Source of the DNA: Dryomyza anilis
Lineage: Eukaryota > Arthropoda > Insecta > Diptera > Dryomyzidae
Assembly (NCBI GenBank): GCA_951804985.1
Contig: OX638133.1
Span: forward strand, 67,615,867 to 67,679,866
Length of the DNA stretch: 64,000 bases
Reading direction: 5' to 3'
Under the pieces are notes generated by a model. That model did not search any database. It had not been told where the DNA came from and saw nothing but the letters and a program-made list of their open reading frames with translations. The position numbers were made by a program, and so were the translations under genes. Numbering within the stretch: position 1 is the first letter of the stretch; each line of letters begins with the position of its first letter. Positions 11,042 through 25,036 of the stretch are shown piece by piece.

Positions 11042-12536
11042 GTTCATTCAAATTTTATGACAAAATATTATATTTAGTACAAAATTTAGCAAAACCGATT
11101 TTGCAACATTTGTCGAAGTTTTGATTATTTTATGCCGTGTAGATCCAATTGAGGTGTAGGTCAAATATGACGTTGGATGTTGCTTCGAACATCGTGTGAA
11201 TTCACCTGCATCTCGTAACGATATCGAAACAAATGGCATACTGGATAAATATTACAAAAACCAGTTGATTAGTTTAAAAAATTGAAAAGATTTTTAAAAT
11301 GTTCTTCTCACAAGTGGTACCTATATGAGTCCCATCGATCAGAAACTGGCGGATATAAGATTATTTTTGTCAACCTTATGTTGAAATTTTTAAATCTACA
11401 TCCCAGTAGATCTCGTTACGAGATCATTGCGAGTATATGGAGAAATCACACTATATCGGACCCGTTCTCGTAACGATATCGAGCGTCAAATTGGACCTAG
11501 ATGGTAGGTAGATATCGGAACGTTCTGTCGGAGTTTTCTCGATACGAGAAATTTTTCGAAATCGGAACGATATCGAAGAAAAAAATAATCAAAGTTCGAG
11601 ATTGCTGCGAAAAATATTGCAATATCGATTTGATAAATGTTTAAATATCGTATCTTGTCAAAGAATTTGAATGAACGAACATTTTTAAAAATTAGAATCG
11701 AGAAAGAAACGAAATCGAAATTTTTTATCGAAAGTTTTCGAGAAAGCTTCGAGTTATCGAAGGTCTCCGAGACATGGCAAATTGGGATAGTTTCGAATTT
11801 TTGTTTCTATAACGTCGATATGGAATATATATGATATACTCTACTACTAAATTCTATGATATAATGTTTAGGGTGTATGTAACAAATTCAAGTTTATTAT
11901 AAAAAATGTTTTAATTAAAAAAAAAAAAATTTTAATATATGTTAAGACATTAGATGGATGGGGAACTTTGTTGCACACAATTCCAAGTGCGAATATTTCA
12001 ATGGTTTTTACTATAAGGTTATCTAAGTTCAAACATGTGTATTTAAATAATGCTCGTAACATTTTTTTAATCAGCTGGATCTGGGGCCGCATTAGTTCTA
12101 ACTAACTTATAATTCAAAATACTATTATTGTAATTATTTATTTCTGTGTTTTCACACACACATATATTTAAGACTGTTAACAAATTGTATCAAAATGATT
12201 TGATTTATAATTTAAAAACCATTCTTTCGTTTTGTTATTCAATTTTGTATTATATAATATAGTTTGTTCTAACTATTTTTAATAATACATGTTTTTATAT
12301 ATGTAAATTATAATTTATAATATTGTGAATCTACAAATTTTACGAGACTTGAATAGTGCGAAAAATCATAATGAAACTGTATTAGTATTTTGGTGATTTA
12401 TTGTTACGATATTTAGGCTCAAATGTTATTACTTATTAAAATTACAATAATAAATAATGTCTTTTGAAGTTGTAGCAATTGTTTTACTCTATGATGTGTA
12501 CCGTGCGGTAGGTATCAATATATATATTCGTCTATT

Positions 12537-13366
12537 ACAGTGAAAATAAAATCTGCTTAATATACAGGAAATCGTTACGAACAAATTCGTGAAATATATC
12601 TACGAAATATTTCTTGAAATACACGAAAAAACTTTCGTAAATTTAAGATAAAATTATGAGTATTATTTGTGTATTTTACGAAACTATTCGTAAATTTTAA
12701 AAATCTTTCGTAGATTGTTATTTTTATTCGTAATTTATTGAATATGTTTTTACCTTTTGTAGGAATTTTACGAATGTTTCGTAAAATACACAAATGCTGT
12801 GATTAATAAAGACTGACGATAAAAATGACGATTTATTCATAAAAAATGAAATATTATGTACTGAAATATTATGAATTTTTGGATTTTTGACACAAACAGT
12901 ACTTACATTTTAAAACAGTTCATATTTTATAACTATCCGCAATACCAATTAAAATAAAAAGCAGCTCCAAATTGCTATTTTATGTTTTTTTTTTCTGTTT
13001 TTACTTTTTGTTTTCGTAAAAACACAAATGTTTCGTAAAATTCTACATATAGTCTCAAAATTTACGAAATATTAGTAATTTATTCGTAAACTATGTTATT
13101 CTTTGTTAAAAAAAGTAAAAAAAATAATATAATATATTTTTGTTATATAAACGTACCTTTGTTCTTATTATAATCGTACGAATATTGATTCGTAATACTT
13201 ACATATGAATCATTCGTAATATATACGAATCGCTCGTAAACATATTTTTGAACAAAAATAATTAGAAATGTTTCGTATATTCTACGATTATTTCGTGTAT
13301 TTTACGATATAAAAAAATACGAAAAAATATTTCGTAAAACATCGCAGAAATTATTTTTAGTGTATG
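12537..13366. mobile_element. MITE-like element packed with TTCGTA/TACGAA motifs
   Basis: The ends are inverted repeats: CAGTGAAAATAAAATCTGC at the left and the reverse complement of CACTAAAAATAATTTCTGC at the right. The interior contains dozens of TTTTACGAA/TTCGTAAAAT motifs in both orientations, so it can fold extensively. A second copy lies at about 49838-50562 in the opposite orientation. There is no coding capacity. Its right end is 18 bp past the Amyrel stop codon. Confidence 0.65.
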
Positions 13367-13384
13367 ATTTAGTGTATATTGATA

Positions 13385-15090
<1,706 letters not shown>

Positions 15091-15368
15091 ATGGGCTGCA
15101 CTGTTATTTTATTAGGCGATTTACTTGTCAACTTCTGGGGCATCTTCGGTGAATTGAAATTGAAAGCTAAAAACTAATAAGCTGTGTTCATAAATTAGAA
15201 CATTTATGATTTTGCACTGATGGCGTTGTCGTTATCAAAAGACCGACGCGCTCGAATACTTGTATCTTTTTTATAACACATTACTGGTAGGGTAGGGTGC
15301 TGATATGGAAACAATGTGTATGGGTAGTCAAAACTACAACATGATTTGGATTTTTAGGTTTGTTGTCT

Positions 15369-18300
15369 TTATGCATCTATTGCACGAACCGTTTCCACTC
15401 GTACGGTCTTAGAAAACATCAGTTTCTCACGGGCCTTTACCTCTTGTACGTAGAATTTTCGCAGAATAACGCTAAAAAAGTAAATTATTTCCACGGCCGA
15501 CACCATGCTCATGCCCACGAATAAACTGAAGGCGCTGCCAAGATTTGCTGGGTCATGCAAAATATTTATAAGCTGTGTTATGGGTTTAAGAATACTATGG
15601 GTTTAAGTCTAATACTCACAGATTAGCGTTACCGTGTTCGAGAGAAGATCACGTTTTACTCGTCGATAGACCTGGGAGTTCATAAAAATGTGCGCGACCG
15701 AAAAGTTATTTTCTATTCCAGTGCTAGGATAATTAAATGAAATGAAATTTTTTTTTTTTTTTATTTATCTGTATTTAAATAATTTGGTAATACCAAACGT
15801 AATTTTTTTTTAATTAAATTTGAATACAAAGTATTTAATATATAAGTTGTTTTCGACAAAAAAAATTCCAAATGAAGAGTTTAACCAGTCTGCCATGTAT
15901 CGGAGACCTCCGATGACACGAAGCTTACTCAATTAACTTTGATAAAAAATTGTTGCTTAATTGATTCTAATTTTTAAAATTGATCGTACATTAAAATTCT
16001 TTGACAGACATTGATAACGCAATATTCTTCCAATAAATCTCGAACTCTGATATTTTTTTTCGATATCGTTACCTACCACGTAGGTCCAATTTCATAACAT
16101 CCTTCTCGCATTGATCACGTAACGATATCGAAAACAAAGATTGAAACCTAAACGAATAACGGTTTCGATTTCGGTTTTCTTCATCGTTTTGGTATCGGTT
16201 ACGATTTCGGTTTAAGTTTTTATAACGAAACGGTTTCGGTATACCTATTCCAAGTTACGGTTTCGTTTTGGTTTTTCGGTTTTTGTATTAAAGTTACTTT
16301 TTGTCCGAATTGCTCAATGTCATTAATAAAAACAAATATATATATATATATATTTCAAAACACAAGTAAAACCAGTTGGGAAGGTTAGATCACATGGGAA
16401 ATTTTAAAGTAGGTGTAATTATGATAGTTAGGATTATCAAAATTATAGTCGGTCTAAGCCGACTATAAATACCCTACACATATGTGTGGTTACCATTCAA
16501 AGTGATATATAGGTCACCAGGGTATACGAATCCTGAAAATAACTACAAACATTCAATCGCTGAAGAATTTCCATTCATTTGATACCCATATTTACAAATG
16601 GGTAGGTGTACCGAATTTCGATTTTTTTTTGTGACTCACAAGTCTTTTCGCCGGAAAACATTATTATCATGTATTTGAGCATGATGTCAATATATATTTG
16701 ACCAAAAATGTTTACCTAAGCACGTATACATAAAAATTGATCTTTACATGTACATTTTATATGAGGTATTTGAACATAAGTGGTCGGATCATAGGTCACA
16801 ATGGACCGATCTCGCACATACAGCGTAGGTATATTAGTAATCTAAGTTATAAGTTTCATTTATCTAGCTCTTCAATTTTAAAAGTAGTAGGGATTTCAAC
16901 AGACAGGCAGACAGACGGACATCGCTAAATTGACTCAGGAGGTCATACTGATCAAGAATATATATACTTTTCCATACCGGAGATGCTTCCTTCTGGGTGT
17001 TACAAACGGCGTACCAAACTGTATATACCCGTCACTCTTAGTGTAGGGTATAAAAAGTGAATTTTGAGATTTTACCATTTCGATTTCAATGAATTTTGGG
17101 AAGCTGAGAGGGCTTATTGAGATATGCATTGACTATTTTTTTTTCCGACCACTACTTCCAGAGATACAGTGGTTCAAATTTACAAAAAATGGAGTAAAAA
17201 TAACTTTTCTATGGTTGTTCATATTTTAATATCTCTTGAAGTAGAAAAGCTAGAAACTCCGTTGATGCCTCGTTTTAAAGCTCGTTTTAAAGAACAAGCT
17301 TTTAGGAGTGGTAACTTGTAAACTTGAACATGTGGTCCGTAATCATCATATTTGTACTTCAAAATGAAAGTCCTTAGAAAGGACCCTTTTAAAAAAAACT
17401 GAAAAAATCACATATTTTGTTTGATTTAATACAAATGTCCATGCCAAAATTCAAGATAGTATTTTGATGGCAGCATATTTTAAACAATAATTTACTAAAT
17501 GTTTCTTATATTTGTATTGAAAAAATATTTTTTTTTTGACAGTAAAAGTTCTTTGTATGTATTTGAATGTATTTCTTTGAATGTATTTCTAACTCTGATT
17601 TCTAAAATGGCGTCGGTTTTATCATATTGAGTTTAGTTTTTGAGATATTGATTTTGGGATATAGTTTTTACTAGAGATGGGCGCGTGCCGTCCTTTTTTC
17701 GTGTCACGCCCGAAAATCTGAGTTCGTGCGTGCAAATCTCCGTGCGTGCTAGTTGCTGTCGGGCCTGTGCAGGTCCGTGCCTCCAAAATCAGGCACGCGC
17801 CCATTACAGTTTCTACCCCAATTTAAGCTTCAGAAAATAAAAATTTCGTGGTATTTTAGCCTTTTCTTAAAAATCTGTTGTTTTAGTTTTACTTATGGAT
17901 TTAAGAGAATAAAATAGTATCAAACTTAATTTTTGAATTATTTAGTACAGGGACTAAAACCGGTTCCGGTTCGGGTTTCTCGTTTTATTTATATTGTGGT
18001 TCCGGGGTCGATTCCGCTTTCAACCAACAAATAAAATGGGTTTCGATTCCGGTTCCATACATTTTTTATAACGGTTTCGATTCCAGTTCTTTGCGTTCCC
18101 TGACAGGGACTATATAATATCTGTTCCGGTTCTGGTTTCGATATTTTTAAAATAGCGGTACCGATTTCAACCAGAAATAAATAAATATGTTTCGATTCCA
18201 GTTCCCGTTTAACACTTTTTAAATAACGATTCTGGTTCCAGTATTATTGTTGCGGCATTATTTTTCACCTTTTATTTGCTTTTTCATGTTTTTCCGTGCT

Positions 18301-21300
18301 TTTTTCGTGTTTTGCCGTGTTTTTCCGTGTTTTGTCTTGTTTTTCCGTGTTTCTTCGTGTCTTTTTAAAACCCGTGTTTTATCGTGCTTCTCGTGCGTGC
18401 CTGTAATTTTACTCGTCGGGCTCGTGCTCGTGCGTGTCACCTATCGGCGTGCCCGTGCCATCAAAAACAGGCACGCGCGCATCTCTAGGTATATATCTCA
18501 AAAACTAGAGACAATTTGATGAAGATGACGCCAGTTGAAAATCAGAGATACAAATACAATAAAAAATTATTGCTAATTTTATTGTCAAAATATAATTATT
18601 TTTTAATACAAAAAATATGTAAAAATTTCAAAAATTAATTTTTAAATTATGATGCCATCAAAATACCATCTTAAAAGTTAACATTTATATTAAATCAACC
18701 ATAATATGTGATTTTTTTTAGAATTTTAAAAAGGGCCCTTTCTAAGAACTTTAATTTTGAAGTACAAAGATAATGACCATGGGCAACATGTTCATGTTAG
18801 AAGTTACAACCTAATTCCTTTAAAAGCTCGTTCTATTAGTTTTAAATTGAGCTTCTACTTTAAGAGATATAGAAATGTGGACAATCATACTATAGAGATT
18901 TTTGGCCCATTTTTTGTAACTTTGAAGCACTGTGTTCCTGGAAGTTGTGGTCGAATTGGTGAAGAATGTCCATTTAGAAAACCATTTTCTAGCTAAGAGC
19001 AATTTTCAGTATAAATTTAATTTTTATTCATTGGAATTATGTTACCGCATTAAGCCTATTTTCTTTATTATTCAAACAGAAATATGGTTATTTTATGCCT
19101 TCTTAATATTTTTTAAAATATCAGGATCCCATGATCCCCGGGATTCCAGGATTAGAATTTTTCAGTCCCGAAATATCGGAATTGAAAATGGTCCGGATTT
19201 GACATCCTTATTATGTACATATAACACACTAATAAAGCCATATTTCGTATAGGCATATTTCAGTTTTCGTTCATACCCTGTTACAACGCATGATAAAAAA
19301 CAGACGCATGAAACACACACATTTCATTTGTGTATTCTAGTACAGCCATCCAGCTGGCAACAAAAACATCTTGCACAGCTTTGTTGTACAAAAAATTTCC
19401 AGCGTAAAGATTAATCACAAACTTGGATGCTGTATTCGCATTTTTTGTTGTTACACTTTCAAATAAGACATAATATATGCGCAACAAAAACACAAAAAGC
19501 CATAGCAGTCCAATGTGGGTACACTGTTGAAATATTTAAATATTTAAAACATCAGTTTTTGTTGATAAGAAAAACTTCACGATTTTACAATTAACAAAAA
19601 ATATTTCATAAAGAAAACAAAAATATAAAAATATCAAATTTTAATGCATGTGCCTGCTTCACAAACGACACTAACGTAGCAACAGACACAACACATCTTT
19701 GCAGACTTATCTTTAGAGTTGCGTGTTTTTTGTAGTTGTATACGATTTAATGCTTAACAAGTGATGGAAGAAAACAAGAGCAAAACACATGCATAGTCGG
19801 AGGACGAAAGACACTAGCGAAATGACGAAAAAAATAACAGCTTTATCTATTTTTTACTTGGAGTTGTCTGTATTTTTTTCTTGAATTTGATTTACCCTAC
19901 TCAAATAGGAAAGAAAAACAAGTTTCTGACAAAAATGTCAAATATTTACTCTAAAAACTAAATGTAAATGTTTTTTTACAACAAGAATTTTGAAATTTTA
20001 TTAAATGACATTTAAACATGTCTTGTAATTTAGAGCCTCTATATAAAATAATTGGTTTTTCTCAGTTTATATACTTTTTTTAAAAACCGTTTTAAAACCG
20101 GTATAAAAACAAAAACGTTTATATCGTGTTTGGATATCGTTTTCTTTATGATTTTGGTATAATCGTTTTGGTTTTAAACGGATATCGCTTTCGGTTACGA
20201 TTTCAATTCTTCAATTCTGGGCATTTTTATTTTTATAACCCTTCATTTAACTTTAATTTTTTAACATTTTATTAGCTATTTAGTACGTACTATAAATAAA
20301 ACAAATTGGGTAAAAACGAAAATGTTAGGTTTATCGGTATTTCAGTAATAAAACATTTATTCAACTAGCTAGACCTATGCATAACTCGTGCAAAGATTTT
20401 GTGAATGCAAGGATATGAAGAAATTTTATTAATATAAAAAACATTTTTGTTATTTATATCAGGGACCCGTGATTCGCTGTGGAGGTTTTTTTTATTGGTT
20501 TTATAAATGTTGTAATCATACCAAAAATAATAACTTTTCTCAAAGACAATTCTGCCTTAGACTGTGCCTCCCCGTAGAATTCTTCTCCCTAGAATATTTC
20601 ACCGTTCATACTTTCCCGTAGAATATTTCGCCATAGAATTTATCCTAGTAGAAATCTTCCCCATATATTTTCCCTATGAACTGTAGAACGCTTTCCCATA
20701 GAATTCTTCCCAGCAGAATTCTTCCCGTAGAATTTTTCCCGGTAGAATTCTTCCCGGTAGAATTCTTTCCCGTAGAATTCTTCCCCGTAGAGTTTTCTCA
20801 TTAAAAGTTTTAGTGTGGTGAGTTTCGGTGTAGTGAATTTTAGTGTGGTGAGTTTTAGTGTGGTGAATTTTATTGTGGTAAGGTTTAGTGTGGTGAGTTT
20901 TAGTGTGGTGCGTTTGAGTGTGGTGAATTTTAGTGGTGAATTTTATTGTAGTGAGTTTTAGTGTGGTGAATTTTATTGAGGTGAGTTTTAGTGTGGTGAG
21001 TTTTAATGTGGCGAATTTTTGTGTGGTGAATTTTAGTGTGGTGAGTTTTAGTGTGGTGAATTTGAGTGTTGTCAGTTTTGAGGTGGTGAGTTTATTCGAC
21101 GATCTCGAAAACGGCAGCGGTAGATCAATTCATCGCTGTTCCATTGTATATGGCTGGTAAATTACACCAATGTGAGGGAGGTTATTCAATTCTAGTACGC
21201 TCTGAGTTTATTCGACAAAAACAACAATGTTCGAAAAATTTCGAAAAAAAAAATTGTTAAACATTTTTTTGGATGACAAAAACAATGCAATGGTCGAAAT

Positions 21301-23272
21301 TCCCATTTTCAAACAAAAAAAAAAAAATTGCCAAAAACAATGTCGACAAGAAAAATTTGTTTTTGTTTTTGATTTGTTTTTGATTTTCTTTTCTTTGTTC
21401 TTTTCTTTTATTGTTTTTCCCTTAGTTTGGCTTTTAATTTTATATTATTGCTTTTGTTTTTGTATTTTTGCTTTTGCTTTTGTTTTGTTTTGTGCTGTTG
21501 CTTTTGTGTTTTTGCTTTTTTTTTCGCTATGGTCAAACTATTACGATTGATATATTCAGGAAAATTTCCAAAATATATGAACAAAATATAGACAAAAAAA
21601 GAAATTAACCTCTTTATACAAAACACTTACTAAAAATCATTAACAGCGCTAATATTCATTTGCAATTGCGTGCTGGTTAGCTGCACATCGTAATTGACCA
21701 TCTCACAGCTATTCGGACAGGGACACTGTAATTTTCGTTGTCGACCAATTATTTGAGCTAAAAACTTCGAATAGGTACATTTTCATAGGGCATCTATTAT
21801 TCAGCGTACTTACCAAAGTTTTCCACCAAGCAGGGAATGTCCGTGTAGGTGCAGACACGGTCGTGTGTCATGTTGTTGTTAAAGAAGAACGTAAGGCAAC
21901 CACAGAATTTCACCATGTTTTGAACGCGACAGTTGAGCTCGCAGTTGGCGCCGACATACGATTCAAAATGTCTTAAAATATGCTCTTCCGGGAAGACACA
22001 GTTGCGCTCAGCGCTGGACAAATGCCTAACCGCGGACGAGCAGAATGTCTCCACCGGACGCACTGACAGAAAGATCTCCGTATTCAGCGCCACAAACTTA
22101 GAAACAGCATGAGCACTCGGAAATGCTTTGTTCTCATGCAGCATTAGTTTAAATCCACGAGAGTAGGAATTTGAATTCCCCAAGTCGGCGCTATAACGCA
22201 GTATAATCGAGAGTCCACCCCAAAGACCATGATGCGTGGCGCGTTCTGCCGTAAAATTGACACTAAACAAGCGAGAATGTGAGAAAATTTGTATTGTCTG
22301 GAAAGTTGTGGAGCTACAGACCCGATTTGGTTTACATTGAAGCCGCAGCAGTTGCCATAAAAAGAACGCGAAGGCGTAAAAAGTTCACTGCAGTTGCGGA
22401 CGCGATCTCGAAAGCGGCAGCGGTAGATTAATTCATCACAGTTCCATTGGATACGTCTGGTAAATTCCACCAATGTGAGGTTATTCAAATCTAGTACGCT
22501 CTGCATGAGCTCTACTTCATGGGATTCGTAACGCACGTCATCAATCATGAAACCATGGCTGATGCTAAGGCCATCGAGTACATTCTGCTGAGTGACAGAC
22601 GGGGGCATACGGCTGAAAAGTTAAGAGGATTTCTCAGTGAACATATTTTGATTTCCACAATCCTCAGTGATCATATTATGTCCCACATTCGATATGATTT
22701 CGTTAATGATCATAAAATATCACCATATTATAAATTTTTGATTAGGAATTAACTCGAACTTAAATACAATTTCCACTTTTTACCGGAATTGCCATATTTA
22801 ATTGAAATTGTTATTATGTAATAACTTAAAAACCATTTAATTCTTTAATTCAACCAACTTACATGGATTTGAGGTATTTCTCTGATTTTCGCGGGTTGTA
22901 CAGAACTTCCGGACATATGGTGATAGCGGGGAAAAACAAACTCGATATTGGCGCATGATCGTTCTCCACATTCATGCGCGTTGGGTTGCTACGATAGTCC
23001 ATGTAGAACGTTACCACCATGATAATGGCACACATAAACATGATGATGGTAATGAGGTACCATACCAATCTGAAAATATAATTTTTTAAAATCTTTACAT
23101 ATCACAAAACAGATTCCCACTTTATTATAGTGTTGGCCTCTTCGTCTCTGGTGAACTTCAGGCCATGTATACTGCTTGTCGCACAAAACGAAGACCATGT
23201 TCTCTTGATAGCACCATGTAGTGGTGAAATTTTATCGTCTATGTCCTCAGGTCCCAGCTCAGCGTGACCCAT
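15369..23272 (-). CDS. Pickpocket-family DEG/ENaC sodium channel, complete
   Basis: Seven minus-strand exons: 23272-23121, 23069-22863, 22612-22322, 22262-21814, 21757-21631, 15723-15620 and 15547-15369; total 1509 nt, 502 aa. The N-terminus has the gating HG motif (FCATSSIHG, H36-G37). TM1 is at about 52-74 (LVWYLITIIMFMCAIIMVV), followed by the family box FPAITIC (97-103). The extracellular part is Cys-rich (CRVQNMVKFCGC, CPCPNSC). The end shows FSVAHIF, SNLGSAFSLFVGMS with the GxS selectivity filter (455-457), TM2 at about 446-470 (VEIIYFFSVIL) and a basic tail. Intron 5 (15724-21630) is 5.9 kb of mobile DNA. The exon-3 donor is GTCTGT, chosen because the better-looking GTAAAC at 22335 breaks the frame. 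ppk channels are amiloride-sensitive sodium channels used in chemo- and mechanosensation; the exact paralogue is not assigned. Confidence 0.88.
15885..16300. repeat. Degenerate repeats in ppk intron 5
   Basis: A GTAACGATATCG-rich block (about 16060-16140, with TACCTACCACGTAGG) resembles 11460-11560. It is followed by an imperfect array of GGTTTCGATTTCGGTTT units (about 16150-16290). Similar GGTTTCGATTCCGGTT arrays occur at 17955-18245, 20085-20215 and 63025-63080. There is no coding potential. Confidence 0.5.
16375..17055 (+). mobile_element. mini-me-like element, short-array copy
   Basis: This is the sister of 1661-2368 with the same start (GTTGGGAAGG), palindrome, CTGATCAAGAATATATATAC core and GTGTAGGGTATAAA end. 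The GACA array is only about 20 nt (16899-16920). It keeps a ~45-nt block with ACAAATGGGTAGGTGTACC that the other copy lacks. A (TA)n run sits just upstream at 16336-16352, also typical of these elements. It is inserted in ppk intron 5, antisense to the gene. Confidence 0.7.
17146..18955. mobile_element. Long inverted-repeat (foldback-like) element in ppk intron 5
   Basis: Two ~0.5-kb arms (about 17146-17670 and 18489-18955) are imperfect reverse complements, for example GACCACTACTTCCAGAGA against the mirrored TTCCTGGAAGTTGTGGTC, and AGAAAGGACCC against GGGCCCTTTCT. Between them is a nested segment at 17671-18488. No transposase frame was seen. The transcript of ppk could fold this stretch into a long hairpin. 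Confidence 0.7.
17671..18488. mobile_element. Nested element with 19-bp inverted ends CTAGAGATGGGCGCGTGCC
   Basis: The ends match at 18 of 19 positions. A third, inverted copy of the GC-rich part (GGCACGCGCCCAT) lies at 17792-17804. The interior holds CGTGTTTTTC-type repeats and a GGTTCCGGTTTCG array. The TAGAGATGGGC-like end resembles hAT-type termini, but no convincing 8-bp target duplication was found. Confidence 0.5.
20365..21540 (-). mobile_element. Helitron-like element H1 (reverse, 5'-truncated) with inserted exon fragment
   Basis: On the minus strand it ends in CTAG|T at 20368-20365. Inward lie the AATTCTACGGGAAG-type array (20571-20800) and the TTCACCACACTAAAAC-type array (20810-21090). 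Next come the inserted ppk exon fragment and then a poly-purine region matching the AAAACAAAAGC region of H4 (32880-32980). The usual TC 5' end is not found. It is inserted in ppk intron 5, in the same orientation as the gene. Confidence 0.7.
21087..21216 (-). pseudogene. Duplicated fragment of ppk exon 3 flanked by 14-bp direct repeats
   Basis: Positions 21101-21202 match ppk exon 3 at about 22400-22503 (for example GGCAGCGGTAGAT, TGTTCCATTG/AGTTCCATTG, TGGTAAATT, CTAGTACGCTCTG), with about a dozen substitutions and a 4-nt insertion (GGAG) that breaks the frame. The fragment is bounded on both sides by the identical 14-mer TGAGTTTATTCGAC (21087-21100 and 21203-21216). It is not part of the ppk coding exons and lies about 1.2 kb from its source within the same gene. 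Confidence 0.85.
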
Positions 23273-23320
23273 CGCAAAGCTGTCCAAAGTATACTGATTT
23301 TGGTTTCAGCGAGACTTCAG
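23121..23320 (-). other. 5' end of the ppk gene
   Basis: The ATG at 23272-23270 is chosen because the frame is closed by TGA upstream and the only other start-like codon is TTG. No convincing TATA box was identified in the ~150 bp upstream (minus strand). Confidence 0.4.
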
Positions 23321-25036
23321 TGTTCGTGCGTCTAAAATCGTAGATAATGGCTGTTGGACAAGCTGTAATTAATTTGGAATAATTCATTTTTGATTGATAT
23401 CATGTCACTGTGTTCAGCAAAACACAGTGCGCCGAAAAGTATGCATGGTAATGTCTCTGGTTTATCAGTCAAACTGTTATACGAACAGGTGCACTGTTTT
23501 ATAATATTATTCTTTTAAGTTCAATTTTCTTTTTATAAGGAAACTGTTTTCTGAGTGTGTGTATTCCCTTTCAGTAAAGCCAACTACTTAAGATGGCATA
23601 AATATTAAAGACCTACAGCGAATAAACTAAGAAACATTCTTGATTTTCAAGTGGCATACTTCATTTTTGAGTTGGCATTTTAAACACCCCCAAACATTTT
23701 ACTTAAGGATGTCAAAAATCGATTTTACAAATCGGCGTACAGTGCCGTAATTTCACTTTTAGCTTTCCAAAACCTAAAAAAAAAATATTTAAACAAAAAT
23801 TACTTAGGAAAGTAAAATATATATGAAAGCCCGGGGAAAATGGTACACGGGGTAATGTGGGAAATTGGGAATGTTTATGTAAATATAATGTTCAGAAAAA
23901 AATTGTAGTGAAAATTTCTTACGAAGCTTTTCTGTCCCGTCCGGAATGTCCCGATCAAAATGAATTATGAATCATTCCACGTCAGAAATATCAATATCTT
24001 CCTATTTTGATGACATTTTGATAGATATATAGATAGATAGTGACCGAAAAATAAAAAATAACTGTGTACTTAGTTTTTTGATTTCTCAACTCCAACAAAG
24101 TTATGAGTAATGAAACATCAAACTACTTTATTAGATAATTATTTATATCTCTGTGAGTAATTAACATATTTTAATTATACTAATGGTTTTTATAATTTTA
24201 AAAATTTTAAGTTTTTCTGAAAGCCTAAATATATATCTCTGAGATGACTTTTTTGTAATTTTTGGAAAAAAGTACTTGTAAAATGTTGGGGCCAATTTAA
24301 AAATACGCATTCAGTGAAACGCGGAGGAAATTTGTTTAGCCACTTAGAAGAGCCTTGGATTTTATAAATCCACCAGGCTATTACCAACTTATTTAAATCC
24401 ATGTTTAATAAAATTTCACTGAATGCGTATTTTTCAATTGGCTCCAACATTTTTCAAGGTAATTTTTTTCAAAAACCTCAAAAGTCATCTTAGAAGAGCC
24501 TTTGATTTTTACAATCCACCGAATACGTATTTTGGATTGGCCCCAAAAATTTTCAAGAACATTTATTTTTAATATCATTGGTTGATATTTTAAAAAATAA
24601 AGGTCTTCGGTTGATGGTTATATAAAAACCTCTATTTTAAAGTGTTTGGTTAATGGTTGTTAGTAAACTAAAAATTCAATTGGTGTCATTTAAAGGGAAT
24701 TCATATAAAATGACAGCAGAACAGAAACATTTTTTTTTAACAAAATTGTTTTTTTTCGACATTTTTCGACCTTTTTTTTTTAATACATATTTTTTTATTT
24801 TTTGGAAATTTGTTGAAAATTGTTGTTTTGGTTGGTCGACAAATTTTTAATCAAAAATGTCCATCAGTATGTGCTCCAAAAATATTGGGAGTCATCTGAA
24901 AAGATAATTGTGCATCAACGCTTCTCAGCTACTCAAAAATGAATAATGAGAGTTATATTTTGATAACCTTTTATCTCCCGCTGTTCAACCGCTACCGACA
25001 TTTTTAATAATAAAGGTTTCTCTCAGACTGAAATTA
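23321..25036. other. Intergenic region upstream of ppk
   Basis: No gene is seen. It contains a hairpin at 24281-24450, a third diverged copy of the hairpin arm at about 24520 (ACGTATTTTGGATTGGCCCC), a GGGGTAATGTGGGAAA motif near 23850 like that of the MITE at 10145, and a GATA tetranucleotide run near 24025. Confidence 0.5.
24281..24450. repeat. Hairpin with 38-bp arms
   Basis: The arm at 24281-24318 (with CCAATTTAAAAATACGCATT) is mirrored by 24413-24450 (AATGCGTATTTTTCAATTGG) with few mismatches and a 94-nt spacer. It is probably a remnant of a palindromic element. Confidence 0.65.

Larger units (their letters stand above)
8942..12536. other. Intergenic region between gprs and Amyrel
   Basis: There are no supported genes. 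It holds a MITE at 10145-10358, a dispersed-repeat end at 10940-11041, and a stretch rich in GTAACGATATCG-type motifs at about 11090-11830 that recalls 3405-3600 and 15885-16145. The rest is AT-rich sequence with short poly-A/T runs. Confidence 0.5.

Noticed and set aside
21227..21550. 107-codon frame rich in Phe/Val/Leu resembling a membrane protein
   Set aside because: It translates the T-rich strand of the Helitron purine-rich block, which recurs at 32880-32980.
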